Origin: Cryptomeria japonica | Taxonomy: Eukaryota > Streptophyta > Pinopsida > Cupressales > Cupressaceae | Length of the DNA: 64,000 bases | Assembly (NCBI RefSeq): GCF_030272615.1 | Contig: NC_081413.1 | Location: 447,432,538-447,496,537, forward strand | Direction of reading: 5' to 3' | Part shown: positions 12,610 through 22,576 of the stretch, one piece after another | Layout: every line of letters starts with the position of its first letter | Numbering within the stretch: position 1 is the stretch's first letter | Translations under genes and position numbers: made by a program | Notes under the pieces: generated by a model | The model's database searches: none | What the model saw: the letters and a program-made list of their open reading frames with translations, nothing else | What the model was told of the DNA's origin: nothing

Positions 12610-13723
12610 TGTTTGCATTTTGATGATGTTTTGATTGTCATTGATGGACACACACTTTCTTGATGTATGAGTTATGCTCAACCGGTAATTGTTCCAACCG
12701 GTATTATGTATTATAGTCTTTAGACTATCGATGTTTTGCAAAAGATGTTTACTGGTCACAAATTGACTGAAAACCTCAAGAGGCATGGAGAACCCAAGAG
12801 GTATGAAGGATCTTAAGTGGTACAAGGATCTCAAGTGGTTCGAAGGAACAAAGCGGTAGTTAACATTTTCCAATCTTCATTTTTGACAACTAGTAATCGA
12901 TATATTGTATGAACTGGTATTACTTTGTGATGAGTTATCATCCATCAACACTTTGGTGGTGATTTTGTGTCATGTTACCAAATATGTCTAGATGCACTTG
13001 ACCTAGGAACTTGTAGTTTAATCCTATTGGACCGACATGAAATCAGTTTCCTTTACAAGTACATCATGTCTAGGGTTTGTATGGATGAGAGATGTATGAT
13101 GTATGAGAAGGTTATGTGCAATCTTTGCAAAAAACATTATGTCTATGTGAAGAGTTAGAGTGTGGATATATTGAAGACTGAAGTAATGCTGAAATGCATT
13201 AATAATAAGCTATCAAGGATCTAACCAAGCATACTATGCTAGAATCTAGATCACTCACTTGTTGATTACTCACATCTTCGACAAGTCTGAAACCCTTAAC
13301 CAGGTAGGCCCAGCAAAGCCTTTGTAAATCCTCTAACAAGGTGGTTCACAACTGTGGATTTGAAATCCTCTAACAAGGTAGTCTTTAACAAAAAATATCT
13401 CCTAATAGAGATCTAGATTCCTAACAGGATCTATTCTGGTGAAGAGCATTGTATGACCTTAATCGGTCTGGTTTCTATTCTGCAGATAGTTACTTGTGAG
13501 TTTCTTCTCACCATGGTTTTTCCCATTTGGGTTTCCATGTTAAATATCTTGTGTTATGGTGATTTTTCTCTTATGGGTGAATTCTTTGTTTGCTATTTGG
13601 TTTGCATTTATCTTAATCAGTTTATTATTGAATTTGTTGTACGGGTTATCTGCTAAACTATTTAAGAGTTTGAGTTCAGTATTTTTTGGTATACTAATTC
13701 ACCCCCCCTCTTAGTATTCATCA
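12610..13723 (+). repeat. 5' LTR of element C
   Basis: Starts TGTTTGCATTTTGATGATG and ends TTAGTATTCATCA; 1,114 bp against 1,137 in the 3' copy. It contains the LTR hairpin at 13512-13539 with a CATGG/CCATG stem, and a run of C (CACCCCCCCTCTTAGTA) at its end. ACCGGT sites at 12681 and 12697. Confidence 0.92.
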
Positions 13724-13725
13724 AT

Positions 13726-13740
13726 TGATATCAAAGCCAA
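13726..13740 (+). promoter_or_regulatory. Primer-binding site of element C
   Basis: TGATATCAAAGCC two bases after the LTR end, a variant of TGGTATCAAAGCC. This places minus-strand priming and fixes the LTR boundary. Confidence 0.75.
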
Positions 13741-13773
13741 CCTTTCTATAAGTCTAACCACTTTAAAGGAGAT

Positions 13774-15047
13774 ATGGGGGAATACACTATGAGGGAACTT
13801 ACTCATCATCTCACTCAGACTGAGAGAGCCTATGATGAACTCAAAGTCAAGTATAAAGCCTCTTTGGCCAAGAGAAGAGAACATGCTGAGAAACTAATGG
13901 AGCTTACTGAAAATAGCTCTTCTAATGAAGCTGACATGGATTACCTAGTTAAAGAAGTTGAAAAACTGAATGAATCTAAAGCCAACCTGAGAAAGGAGTT
14001 GGAAGGACTGACTATCAGAATATGTCAAGAGCTTGAGAACTAAAGGAAAGTTGAAGATCTGGTAAAAGACAAAGATCATGAGATCTCAAAGCTAAAGTAT
14101 GAAATCAATGCCCTTACCACTCATCTCCAAGAGAGTAAAGTGGAAAAAGAAGAAATGCAAGGTGAACTAAACATGGCTATTTTTTAGAATGCAACCTTGA
14201 TGGAATCTAATGCTGCTATTTCCAAGGAACTTACTGAGTCAAAGGAGATACTTGCCAAATTCAATAAGAGTACTGTTAAGCTAGAACAAAAGTTGGAATC
14301 GGCAAAATAGGTAAAGAATACCACTGGACTTGGTTTCTCTGGGTATGAGGAAGGTGAAACCTCTGGAACAAAAGCTGAAGCATCAAAGAAGCAACCAACA
14401 CCCAAGGATAAAGGTAAGAAAAATTTTAAACTATTTTCTTCAATTGCCTCAAGGAAGGACATACTGCTAATGTGTGTAGAAGTAAGGCCTACAATAATTT
14501 TCCTTATTTTCTAAACAATAAGCCTAGATCCAATAGATTCAATGGAAACTACTATGCATGCAACAAGTTTGACCATAGAGCATTTGAATGTAGATCGGTT
14601 TTGCACAACACTAGGAGATACCCTCCAAGGACTCAAGGAGTTATCCCAGAATCCTCTGTAAACCGGAATCCCAAACGGTATAATACCTATGACCATTGGT
14701 CAGGTGGCTATCAAGCAGCATCTGGTTGGAGAGCAACCTGTTTGATCTATCATGGTAGCGGTCACACTACTGTAACATGCACAAGGAAGAATGGTAGTAT
14801 GAGTAATGGACCATGGTGAACACCTGGAATGGTATGCTATCATTGCAACAAACTAGGTCACACTACCAAAACCTGTAGAATGAGAAAGAACCTATCAGAT
14901 GATATACCGATCACTCCTGAAGGGAAGATTGATGTTGAAACCATTCAAGCAGGAATGAATAAAACTTGGAAAAAGAAACTTGAAGAAGTGTCACAGGATG
15001 AACTGGTTTCTGCACCTAGTGTGGAAGTCTCTGAACTGGCAAACTGA
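13774..15047 (+). pseudogene. Element C ORF1: coiled coil and zinc knuckles (Gag-like second module)
   Basis: ATG at 13774 lies 34 bases after the PBS and gives MGEYTMRELTHHLTQTERAY. A long coiled coil rich in Lys/Glu follows to about 14320, ending NTTGLGFSGYEEGE. Four zinc-knuckle remnants come next: NCLKEGHTANVC (its first Cys is Phe), YYACNKFDHRAFEC, CLIYHGSGHTTVTC and CYHCNKLGHTTKTC. The last is complete. It ends near AGMNKTWKKKLEEV. There is a frameshift near 14430 plus stops at 14041, 14185 and 14308. The coiled coil, the GLGF motif and the knuckle string match the second half of Gag in B and E, while the UBN2 capsid domain is absent. Likely role: RNA binding or packaging (inference). 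D ORF1 also begins MEEY. Confidence 0.8.
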
Positions 15048-15489
15048 GCTTCAGAAAAGCTTAGAGGGAGCATATCGGTGAAATATTTGAACCCCCATTT
15101 TATATCGGTAAAGACCTTTACCAGTATACATTACCTATCAATCAGCAAAAGACTTGAAGTGGTAAAAGGCAAAATTAGGGTTTGTACCCTACGGTGATGC
15201 ATTTATTATGGTAGGTGAAAGATTGTTTAAAGGATTTTTATCATCATTTTCACTTATCAATTTGCAAAAGAAGAACTTTCAGAGAGTAGAGCGACAAAGA
15301 GTGATTCCCCTAGCAATTCAAAATGAATCCAAAAATCTTGCAGAGGAATCCAATAGACTTTCAATCTATCGGTGAAGAACACTAAGCGGTATTCCAAGCA
15401 ACCAAAGTGGTGTGTTGTGAGTGACATTGGAAAACCTTAAATTTAGAATTATGAAGGTATTTCTCATAATTATTGTTTATCATTTAATC

Positions 15490-18400
15490 ATGGCATCTGC
15501 ATCGCATTCAATTTCTAGTGTACCTGTGGATTCAGTCGAGTTTCTTCAAATGAAGATGAAATACAATGCCCTATCCCAGATACCCGTCGGAGTTATTGTC
15601 GAGGAAGACATTTTAAGATATATAAATTGTAAACTAGAAGACCTAGGATCCTTAGTGATTCATTCTCAGATAGGTCTATTCTATGGGGATGATAAGATAA
15701 TCAAACCTGAATATAGCATCCTAGAGAGGAAGAAGCTGCATAATGTGGTTTATTTTCTAGAAGAGTTCACTAAAGATCACATCCACATCATCCTGAGTAG
15801 AGTGCATGGTGATAAAATGTATCTCAAGCAGATGCATGACATCACACCAGAAGCAATTAATGTTGTCACCAGTTTCTGTAACATTGGAGAGGTGCCAGCT
15901 CTAAGGAAGGTCACCAAGACTGAAATGACTAAGCTCATAGGTTCTCTGAGTGACCAACAGATGATGACCATCAACACCATCAAAGATGATTTGGTTAAGT
16001 ATGCTTGCATGGTGATTGGCTACCAGATGTTTTATTCCAGCAGAATAAACTTTGTCCCTACTACTGCAGTGAATGTTGCCTACAGAATGATTAAGGAAGA
16101 TGCCTCATTTGACTTGTGTACCTATTTGCAAAACCAACTGCTATTGAACCCGAAGTCCATCAAATAGGAAAATGCTCTAAGGTTCAGGTTTGGACAAATT
16201 TTGGTTAGCCTATTTTTCTACTTTCAAGGCTATTTCCTTAGAGTAGGTGATGTTCAATGGTCTGCTGACCAACCGGTCTCCAAGCAAATTAGGGAAAGTC
16301 TTCAAGTAGTGGGAACTACATATCCTAAGGTTCTTAATAAATATTTTGATGAATTCAAGTGGAAAATGAGCCAGAGGGTGAGGATATCTGGACATATTGT
16401 GAAGAAATATAAAGATGACATCTGCTTCACCATAAAGGTAGATGAATGCCTAATGGAAGTAGTGGAACCAAGAAAGGAAGCAATTGAACCAATGGGGTAT
16501 GAAGTGATGTATGATATGTTGATCGGGTATGCCTCTACCTTGCTTGCCTCACCACTAGATGCTAAGGAAAAGAGAATCGACACCTAATTAGAGAGGGTAA
16601 CACAGGTTGAAGATCCTACACAAAAAAATGGCAAGGCAATGCCATCGATATCAACACTGGTTACCTTAGCCAGTCCAAAAGTGACCAAGCGGTCACCTGC
16701 TAAGAGGAAACCTGAGGTTGCTCCCACTAAAATATTTGAGAGGAAGCAGAAAACCAAAACCAACTCACCGGAGTCAGAGGATACTAAACTGGAAACTCAA
16801 CCTAAGAAGACAAGACAATCTAGCAAGAAGGCAAAATCTACTGGTAGTGAACCTACAACTTCAACACTAGTAAACATAGATATTTCCTCCTATAAGCCTA
16901 TGACACATTGTCAGAGGACAATCAAGAATATTAGGAGAAATTCGCTTGATGATTTAAAAGAGCATTTTTCTGATTTTAATGATAATGAGAAAGATGAAGT
17001 AGAACAAGAGGTTATTGGATATTTGTGTGTCAATGACCGAATGCCATCTAAAATCAGATTGGTCACACTAGATTATTTATATAATTCTTTAGATAACAAA
17101 TGCCGCATTGCCATTGAAAAGGAATAGGAAATAAGGGAGAGAGTCTTTGCACAATACTTTCCCAATGCCTCTAATTCTGAATTATTTGAGATAATGGATA
17201 AGAACAAATGCCTCTTCTTCAAGAGAAGAAGAAGACTCAAGCTACTAAAGATAAAGCTTCTGAAGTGGAGAAGGACACACATTTACATGCCAAAGCTGTT
17301 GTCCAGTTACACCAAGTGTTTGAGGCCAATCTGAAGGTTGAACAAGCACCTAATCTAACATCAGGCAAACCGGATGAAGCATTTGATAGTGAAGGGAAAA
17401 GAGTGACAAAGAAAAATAATCCCATTGATGTGGATGCATTAGATGTTGAGGATGTCACTCTAGACACAGAGAAGGAGAAATAGGACAAAGAAAAAGTTGA
17501 AAAAGGGAAGTAGGACAAGGAAAAAGCTGAAAAAGAGATGTAGGACAAAGAACAAATGAAGAAAGAGAAAGCAGAAAAAGAAAAGAAAGAGGAAGACAAG
17601 AGGAAAGAGGAAGAGAAAAAGAAAGAGGAGGAGAAGAGGAAAAAATAAGAAGAGAAGAGAAAAGAAGAGGAGAAGAGAAAAGAAGAGGAGAAGAGGAAAG
17701 AAGAGGAGAAGAGAAAAAAAGAGGAGAAGAGGAAAGAAGAGGAGAAAAACAAGGAGGAGGAAAAGAAAAAGAAGGAAGAAGACAAGAAGAAGGAAGAACT
17801 GAAGAAGAAACAAGAAGAGGAGCAAAAGAAGAAAGAAGAGGAAAAGAAAAGAGTAGCAGAGGAGAAGGAAGCAGAGAAAGCCAAACAAGCGAAGACTCCC
17901 AAGGCAACTGGTGGTCAAGCCAAATAGGTTGACACCACCAGTCTAATTGACCTTCAATCAATAGATGACTTCGAGCTACTATGAGGCATCAAACTGGCAC
18001 AAGAAAGACTAGAAGAATTGTAGGGGAAGAAGGAAAGGGATGTCATACAAACTATGGTTGACACCCTTACCAGTCCGATTCCTGGTACTAGCCTCCCTAG
18101 TACTGATTCCTCTTTGTCCAAGCTGAAACTTCTTTGTACTGTAGTGGAGGACCAAGAACAATGGTTGGAAGATGTTGTTGTAGCCACTGCCAAGAAGAAC
18201 CATGAAAAGGCACTCAACACTGTCTTAGTCAAGAAACTGAATGAGCTCCGATCACAACTTCTAAAGCAACAGAAGGATATCAAGGGTGCTATGGATGAGG
18301 GAAAATTACTGTTGAGTAAAATCTACCAACCCCATCTATTATGTGATGATGTGCTTAAGCAGAAAGATAAACTCCAATCGGAGTTCCAAGCATTCATCAG

Positions 18401-18755
18401 CACCTTCAAGATTCCCTATGATTGATTTACTACATATGGGCAAGCAGTTCATCATTATCAGCTACAGACTGCCAGGGTGGAATCAGAAATCTACAACTAG
18501 ACAAAAGATTTGCAGGAGCTTCAAATGGTCTTATTAGCCAGACTGCAGATCCTTCAGAAATGTTTTCTCAATTTGGAAGCCATCACGATAAATCAAGAGA
18601 TGAGTACCATTGATGCTATGGAAGAACTAGTATTCCATATGCAAATAGAAAGTGAGATTGCTACCTCATTACTTGAGTCATGGACATTGGCCATGAAAAC
18701 TTTTATGCAGGATTTTAAATCTATTTTTGATAAGTTTTATTCCTTATTGTCATAA
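15490..18755 (+). pseudogene. Element C ORF2: globular N-terminal domain, Lys/Glu-rich coiled coil, conserved C-terminus
   Basis: ATG at 15490 gives MASASHSISSVPVDSVEF. The frame runs with in-frame stops to about 17190, shifts once, and continues to a stop at 18753. Parts: N-terminal globular region of about 360 codons with ITPEAINVVTSFCNIGEVP and FRFGQILVSLFFYFQGYFL; a Lys/Ser/Thr-rich linker; a short globular piece near 16860-17130; a near-pure Lys/Glu coiled coil (17460-17890); then a C-terminal region ending MKTFMQDFKSIFDKFYSLLS, about 265 bases before the PPT. Most premature stops are TAG, as expected from CAG or TGG by transition. It holds no enzyme motif. The N-terminal region resembles unnamed plant transposon-associated proteins; that is my recollection, not a search. 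The C-terminus matches D ORF2. Confidence 0.75.
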
Positions 18756-19021
18756 GCATTTACTCTATATTTATATATAAGGAAATAGGGGTTATTCTGC
18801 ATTACTTTGTCATTGTTGGCAAAGGGGAAGTAGTATTTAAAATTTTGGTGAATGTTACCATTTCATTTATACTTTCATGTTACCACTTTGGAGGAGTAGT
18901 ATACATTGTAATTTTTGCAAAAGGGATAGTGTATATGCTTAGGGGGAGTACTTTTGATTCTACAATATTTTTGTTGTAAAAACACTTAGATGTCAAAATT
19001 TTCCTAAGTGTAGCCATCAAT

Positions 19022-19036
19022 GCCAAAGGGGGAGAT
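19022..19036 (+). promoter_or_regulatory. Polypurine tract of element C
   Basis: GCCAAAGGGGGAGAT ends exactly where the 3' LTR starts. It is identical in core to the tract of B, consistent with use of a shared RNase H. Confidence 0.85.
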
Positions 19037-20173
19037 TGTTGGCATTTTGATGATGTTTTGATTGTCATTGATGGACACACACTTTCTTGATGTATGAGTT
19101 ATGCTCAACCGGTAATTGTTCCAACTGGTATTATGTATAGTCTTTAGACTATTGGTATTTTGCAGAAGATGTTTACCAGTCACAAATTGATTGAAGACCT
19201 CAAACGGTATGGAAAACCCAAGCGGTATGAAGGATCTCAAGCGGTTCAAGGATCTCAAGTGGTTCGGTGGAACAAAGCAGTAGTTAACATTTTCCAGTCT
19301 TCACTTTTGACAACCGGTAATCGGTATATTGTATGAAGCAGTATTACTCTATGATGAGTTACCAACCGGTATTTCTGTGATGAGTTATCATCCACCGATA
19401 CTTTGGTGGTGATTTTGTGTCATGTTACCAAATGTGTCTAGATGAACTGAACCTAGGAACTTGTAGTTTAATCCTATTGAACCGACATGAAATCAGTGTC
19501 CTTTATAAGGACATCATGTCTAGGGTTTGTATGGATGGGAGATGTATGATGTATGAGAAGGTCATGTGCGATCTTTGCAGAGAAGATTGGGTCTATGTGA
19601 AGAGTTAGAGTGTGGAGATATTGAAGACTAAAGTAATGTTGAAATGCATTAACAATGAGCTATCAAGGATCTAACCAAGCATACTGTGCTAGTTTCTAGA
19701 TCACTCACTTGTTGATTACTCACATCTTTGACAAGTCTGAAACCCTTAACCGGGTAGGCCCAGCAAATCCTTTGTAAATCCTCTAACAAGGTAGTTCACA
19801 ATTGTGGATTTGAAATCCTCTAACAAGGTACTCTTTAATAGGACTTATCTCCTAACATAGATCTAGATTCCTAACAGGATCTGTTCTGGTGAAGAACATT
19901 GTATGACCTTAACTAGTCTAGTTTCTATTCTGCAGATAGTTACTTGTGAGTTTCTACTCACCATGGTTTTTCCCATTTGGGTTTCCACATCAAATATCTT
20001 GTGTTATGGTGATTGTGCTCTTGTGGGTGAATGCTCTGTTTGCTATTTGGTTTGCATTTATCTTAACTGGTTTATTACTGAATCTGTTATATCGGTTATC
20101 AGCTAAACTATTTAAGAGTTTGAGTTCATTGTTTTTTGGTATACTAATTCACCCCCCTTCTTAGTATTCATCA
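19037..20173 (+). repeat. 3' LTR of element C
   Basis: Starts TGTTGGCATTTTGATGATG and ends TTAGTATTCATCA. It is highly similar to 12610-13723. It keeps ACCGGT at 19108, 19313 and 19365, where the 5' copy often has ACTAGT or ACTGGT. The right arm of its hairpin (19985-19989) reads CCACA. Confidence 0.92.
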
Positions 20174-20178
20174 TCAAT

Positions 20179-21094
20179 CATAGTCTCAAGTCATCATATT
20201 TAAACTTGAGCTTTCCCACCAAGAATCAATTCAAACTAAGGACAGTTAGGGTTTTCCTTCACCCGACCAAAATTGCATCAGATCTGACTCAATTTGCCTT
20301 GGATCGATCACCTGTAATGGAGGAATGCATCTGTACACATTTTTCCATTATCCAATGCATATTTGCTAGAGATAATAATCCCATCATGATTTTCGGCCTT
20401 AAAATCTATCGACTCAATTATTACCCAGTTGTTTCCTTCTTGAGGTACTCTTGTAGTCTAATTTCATTGCTTCAATCAAGGTGCCAACAACTCCCTAATC
20501 TTTCTCTTTCACTCTTTCTTCCTCGAGCCACATCAATCTATTATCATCCCATGATTTGTGGTTGTTTCATTAATGTTGTCTAGCTATTTCAACAACTATG
20601 TTGATGGAAGCTTCGCTGACCTTTACATGCATGCCACCTCAGCTCCACATGGCATCTCATTGGTCATACACTCAGCTCACCAACACAAGGTCGGTCTACA
20701 CTTGAACATTCAAAAAACTCATATTGATACAATTCTTTACCGGTGAGGTAGTCTCCTCCTGCTAACTTATAGTGCACACTACACCGGTAGCACATCCTCA
20801 CCTCCGATGGTTTGTGATCATTTTAACATTCTATGTCTTCATCATAAATAGGTAGCTAACTTCCAAACTGGTTTATTCTCTATCAGTTATCAATCAACAT
20901 ACTAACATACACATGCATCTTACCTCACACTGGTGAAGTTAGTGATATTCTTAATATCTACTTGTGTTCCACCATACCGATTGACAAGCTTTCATGTTAA
21001 TCTTCCTTATACTGGTTCAATCTTCTTTATACCAGATGACATACCTTTACCAGTAGCCTATAACACTAGTTGACATCAATGACAACTCAATGCC
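20179..21094 (-). repeat. 5' LTR of element B, second part
   Basis: Continues the LTR interrupted at 12609 and aligns with 5408-6320 (for example CATCATATTTAAACTTGAGC). The terminal bases expected from the other copy (CCAACA) are shortened before the ACCAA duplication. Confidence 0.88.
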
Positions 21095-21099
21095 ACCAA

Positions 21100-22519
21100 C
21101 TAGTTGCAATCTCCAAACCAAATCTGTTAATGATTTTGCATTTTCTATCCTTGAATTGTAATTGAAATCCCTTATCCACCAACTATCCTACACTCAAGAG
21201 ATTATGCCTTAAACCTTCAACATAATAAACATTATCAGTATTATGCTTACCATTCAATGATATAGTTCCTCTTCCTTTGATCATGCATGCTTCGTCATCT
21301 CCAAATCTAACTAGTCCACCATCAAATTCTTGCAAAGATAAAAACTTCCTTTTTATCTCTAGTCATATGATGTGAACAACCACTATCTATCACCCATTCA
21401 TCCCTGTCTTCAATTTTAGCAGCAAGGGCCTTTTCCTCATTTTGAATAATAGGTACCGAAGCATCTTCCTTAATAGTCAAAAATACCCATTCCTTACCAC
21501 TACCAGACCCACTAGCTGAATCTTATGCCGGTTCATCATCAGAATCGGCTACACCTTCCTCATCTGCATAGTAACAAGATTTGTACCTTTTTTTCCTATT
21601 ATTATGCTTGTTCTGATAATCATTGCTAGGCCTAAAAGATCTTCTAGCTCTCTTCAAATCTCCAATTCCTGTCAGGACATCTAGATGCAAAATGACCTAT
21701 CTTATTACATGCAAAACATTTAAAAGGTGATTTTCCTTCATACTTACTTCCAGCAGGACCTTTAGGTACTCTTCTAGAAAATAGGGCTTCGAGCTGCTCA
21801 AACTCTTCAACTTCTTTCTTCATTTCATCTAGTTCCTTTGCATATAAAGCTTTCTGATCATTCTTGCCAGTTGATTATGTAGGTACATGAAAAGCAAATT
21901 CAGTCTTTGCATCTCCTTGAGGATCAAATTCTTCAAGCTCAAAAACAGACAATTTTCGAACCAAAGTATCTTGGTTAATAGAAGTGTTAGCCATTATTCT
22001 CAGCTCATTAATTGCAGTAGCCTTCATCTTGTAAGCTAGTAGCAAATCTCTCAAAACTTTAGAAACAATCTCATCTTCACTCAGAGATCCACCACAATAC
22101 TGAATTCCCATAACAATTTCATTAACTCTTTCCATGAAAGTAGTAATCCTTTCATCTTCTTCCCTCTTCAGGTTCTCATACCTTCCCGGGTAACCATCAA
22201 GTTTAGAAATTTTAATAGTAGGGTCACCTTCATTCAAAGCTTCCAACTTCTCCCATATAGCCTTCATATTAGATTGGTTAGTTGATCCCATAATTTGTTG
22301 ATCAGATAGTATGCTCAAGAGTGCTTCTCTATCTCTACAATCATTTGCAATTCCTAGATGTCGAATTATGAGTATAGCCTTCTTTGTGATCTCCCAAATT
22401 TATTTCCCAATACATATCAAATGAGTCTCCATCTAAATCTTCCATACTCTATAATTTGTTGAATCAAGCTTAGGGGTTTCTTTTTGGAAAATAGATGCAG
22501 TTGAATTATTAGTTTCCAT
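21100..22519 (-). pseudogene. Element A gag and protease
   Basis: Start ATG at 22519 gives METNNSTASIFQKETPKL. UBN2-type Gag follows (MKAIWEKLEALNEGDPTIKI...RITTFMERVNEIV...SKVLRDLL), then one CCHC knuckle CFACNKIGHFASRC near 21710-21670, then an acidic spacer and protease site DEWVIDSGCSHHMTRDK near 21420-21370. Unlike B and E there is a single knuckle and no inserted coiled-coil module, so A belongs to a different copia lineage. Stops and frameshifts are scattered (stops near 22440 and 21870). Integrase continues across the B insertion at 4684. Confidence 0.85.
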
Positions 22520-22562
22520 AGAATCTTCCTCGACTAGTTAAGCTTCTGCAAAAGAGAACCAA

Positions 22563-22574
22563 GCTCTGATACCA
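22563..22574 (-). promoter_or_regulatory. Primer-binding site of element A
   Basis: GCTCTGATACCA on the plus strand, that is TGGTATCAGAGC on the element strand, two bases from the 5' LTR at 22577. Confidence 0.85.
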
Positions 22575-22576
22575 AT

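Larger units (their letters stand above)
12610..20173 (+). mobile_element. Non-autonomous LTR retrotransposon C (gag-like plus coiled-coil ORFs, no pol)
   Basis: Plus-strand element of 7.56 kb in the 5' LTR of B, with exact 5-bp duplication TCAAT at 12605-12609 and 20174-20178. LTRs 12610-13723 and 19037-20173, PBS after the first and PPT before the second. The internal region holds two long decayed ORFs: a coiled-coil/zinc-knuckle protein and a roughly 1,100-codon protein with a Lys/Glu-rich middle. I searched the internal frames for protease (DSG), integrase, RT (DD) and RNase H motifs and found none. It must have moved with proteins supplied by another element. Similar ORFs are in D (53503-55901) and partly in F. 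Confidence 0.85.
4690..21094 (-). mobile_element. Ty1/copia (Sirevirus-like) LTR retrotransposon B, split by element C
   Basis: Minus-strand element inserted in A, with target duplication ACCAA at 4685-4689 and 21095-21099. The right LTR end has lost its last three or four bases. Its LTRs are about 1.6-1.7 kb and its internal region runs from 6321 to 11847. Element C lies in its 5' LTR. The RNase H and RT sequences ([37 protein letters not shown]) and the extended coiled-coil Gag resemble the Sirevirus group of plant copia elements. That assignment is by eye and needs a tree. Its frames are better preserved than those of A, as expected for a younger insertion. Confidence 0.88.

Noticed and set aside
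17237-17961. Long minus-strand ORFs rich in Ser, Phe and Leu that resemble membrane proteins
   Set aside because: They are the antisense of the Lys/Glu-rich purine tract of C ORF2; the composition follows from GAA/GAG codons.
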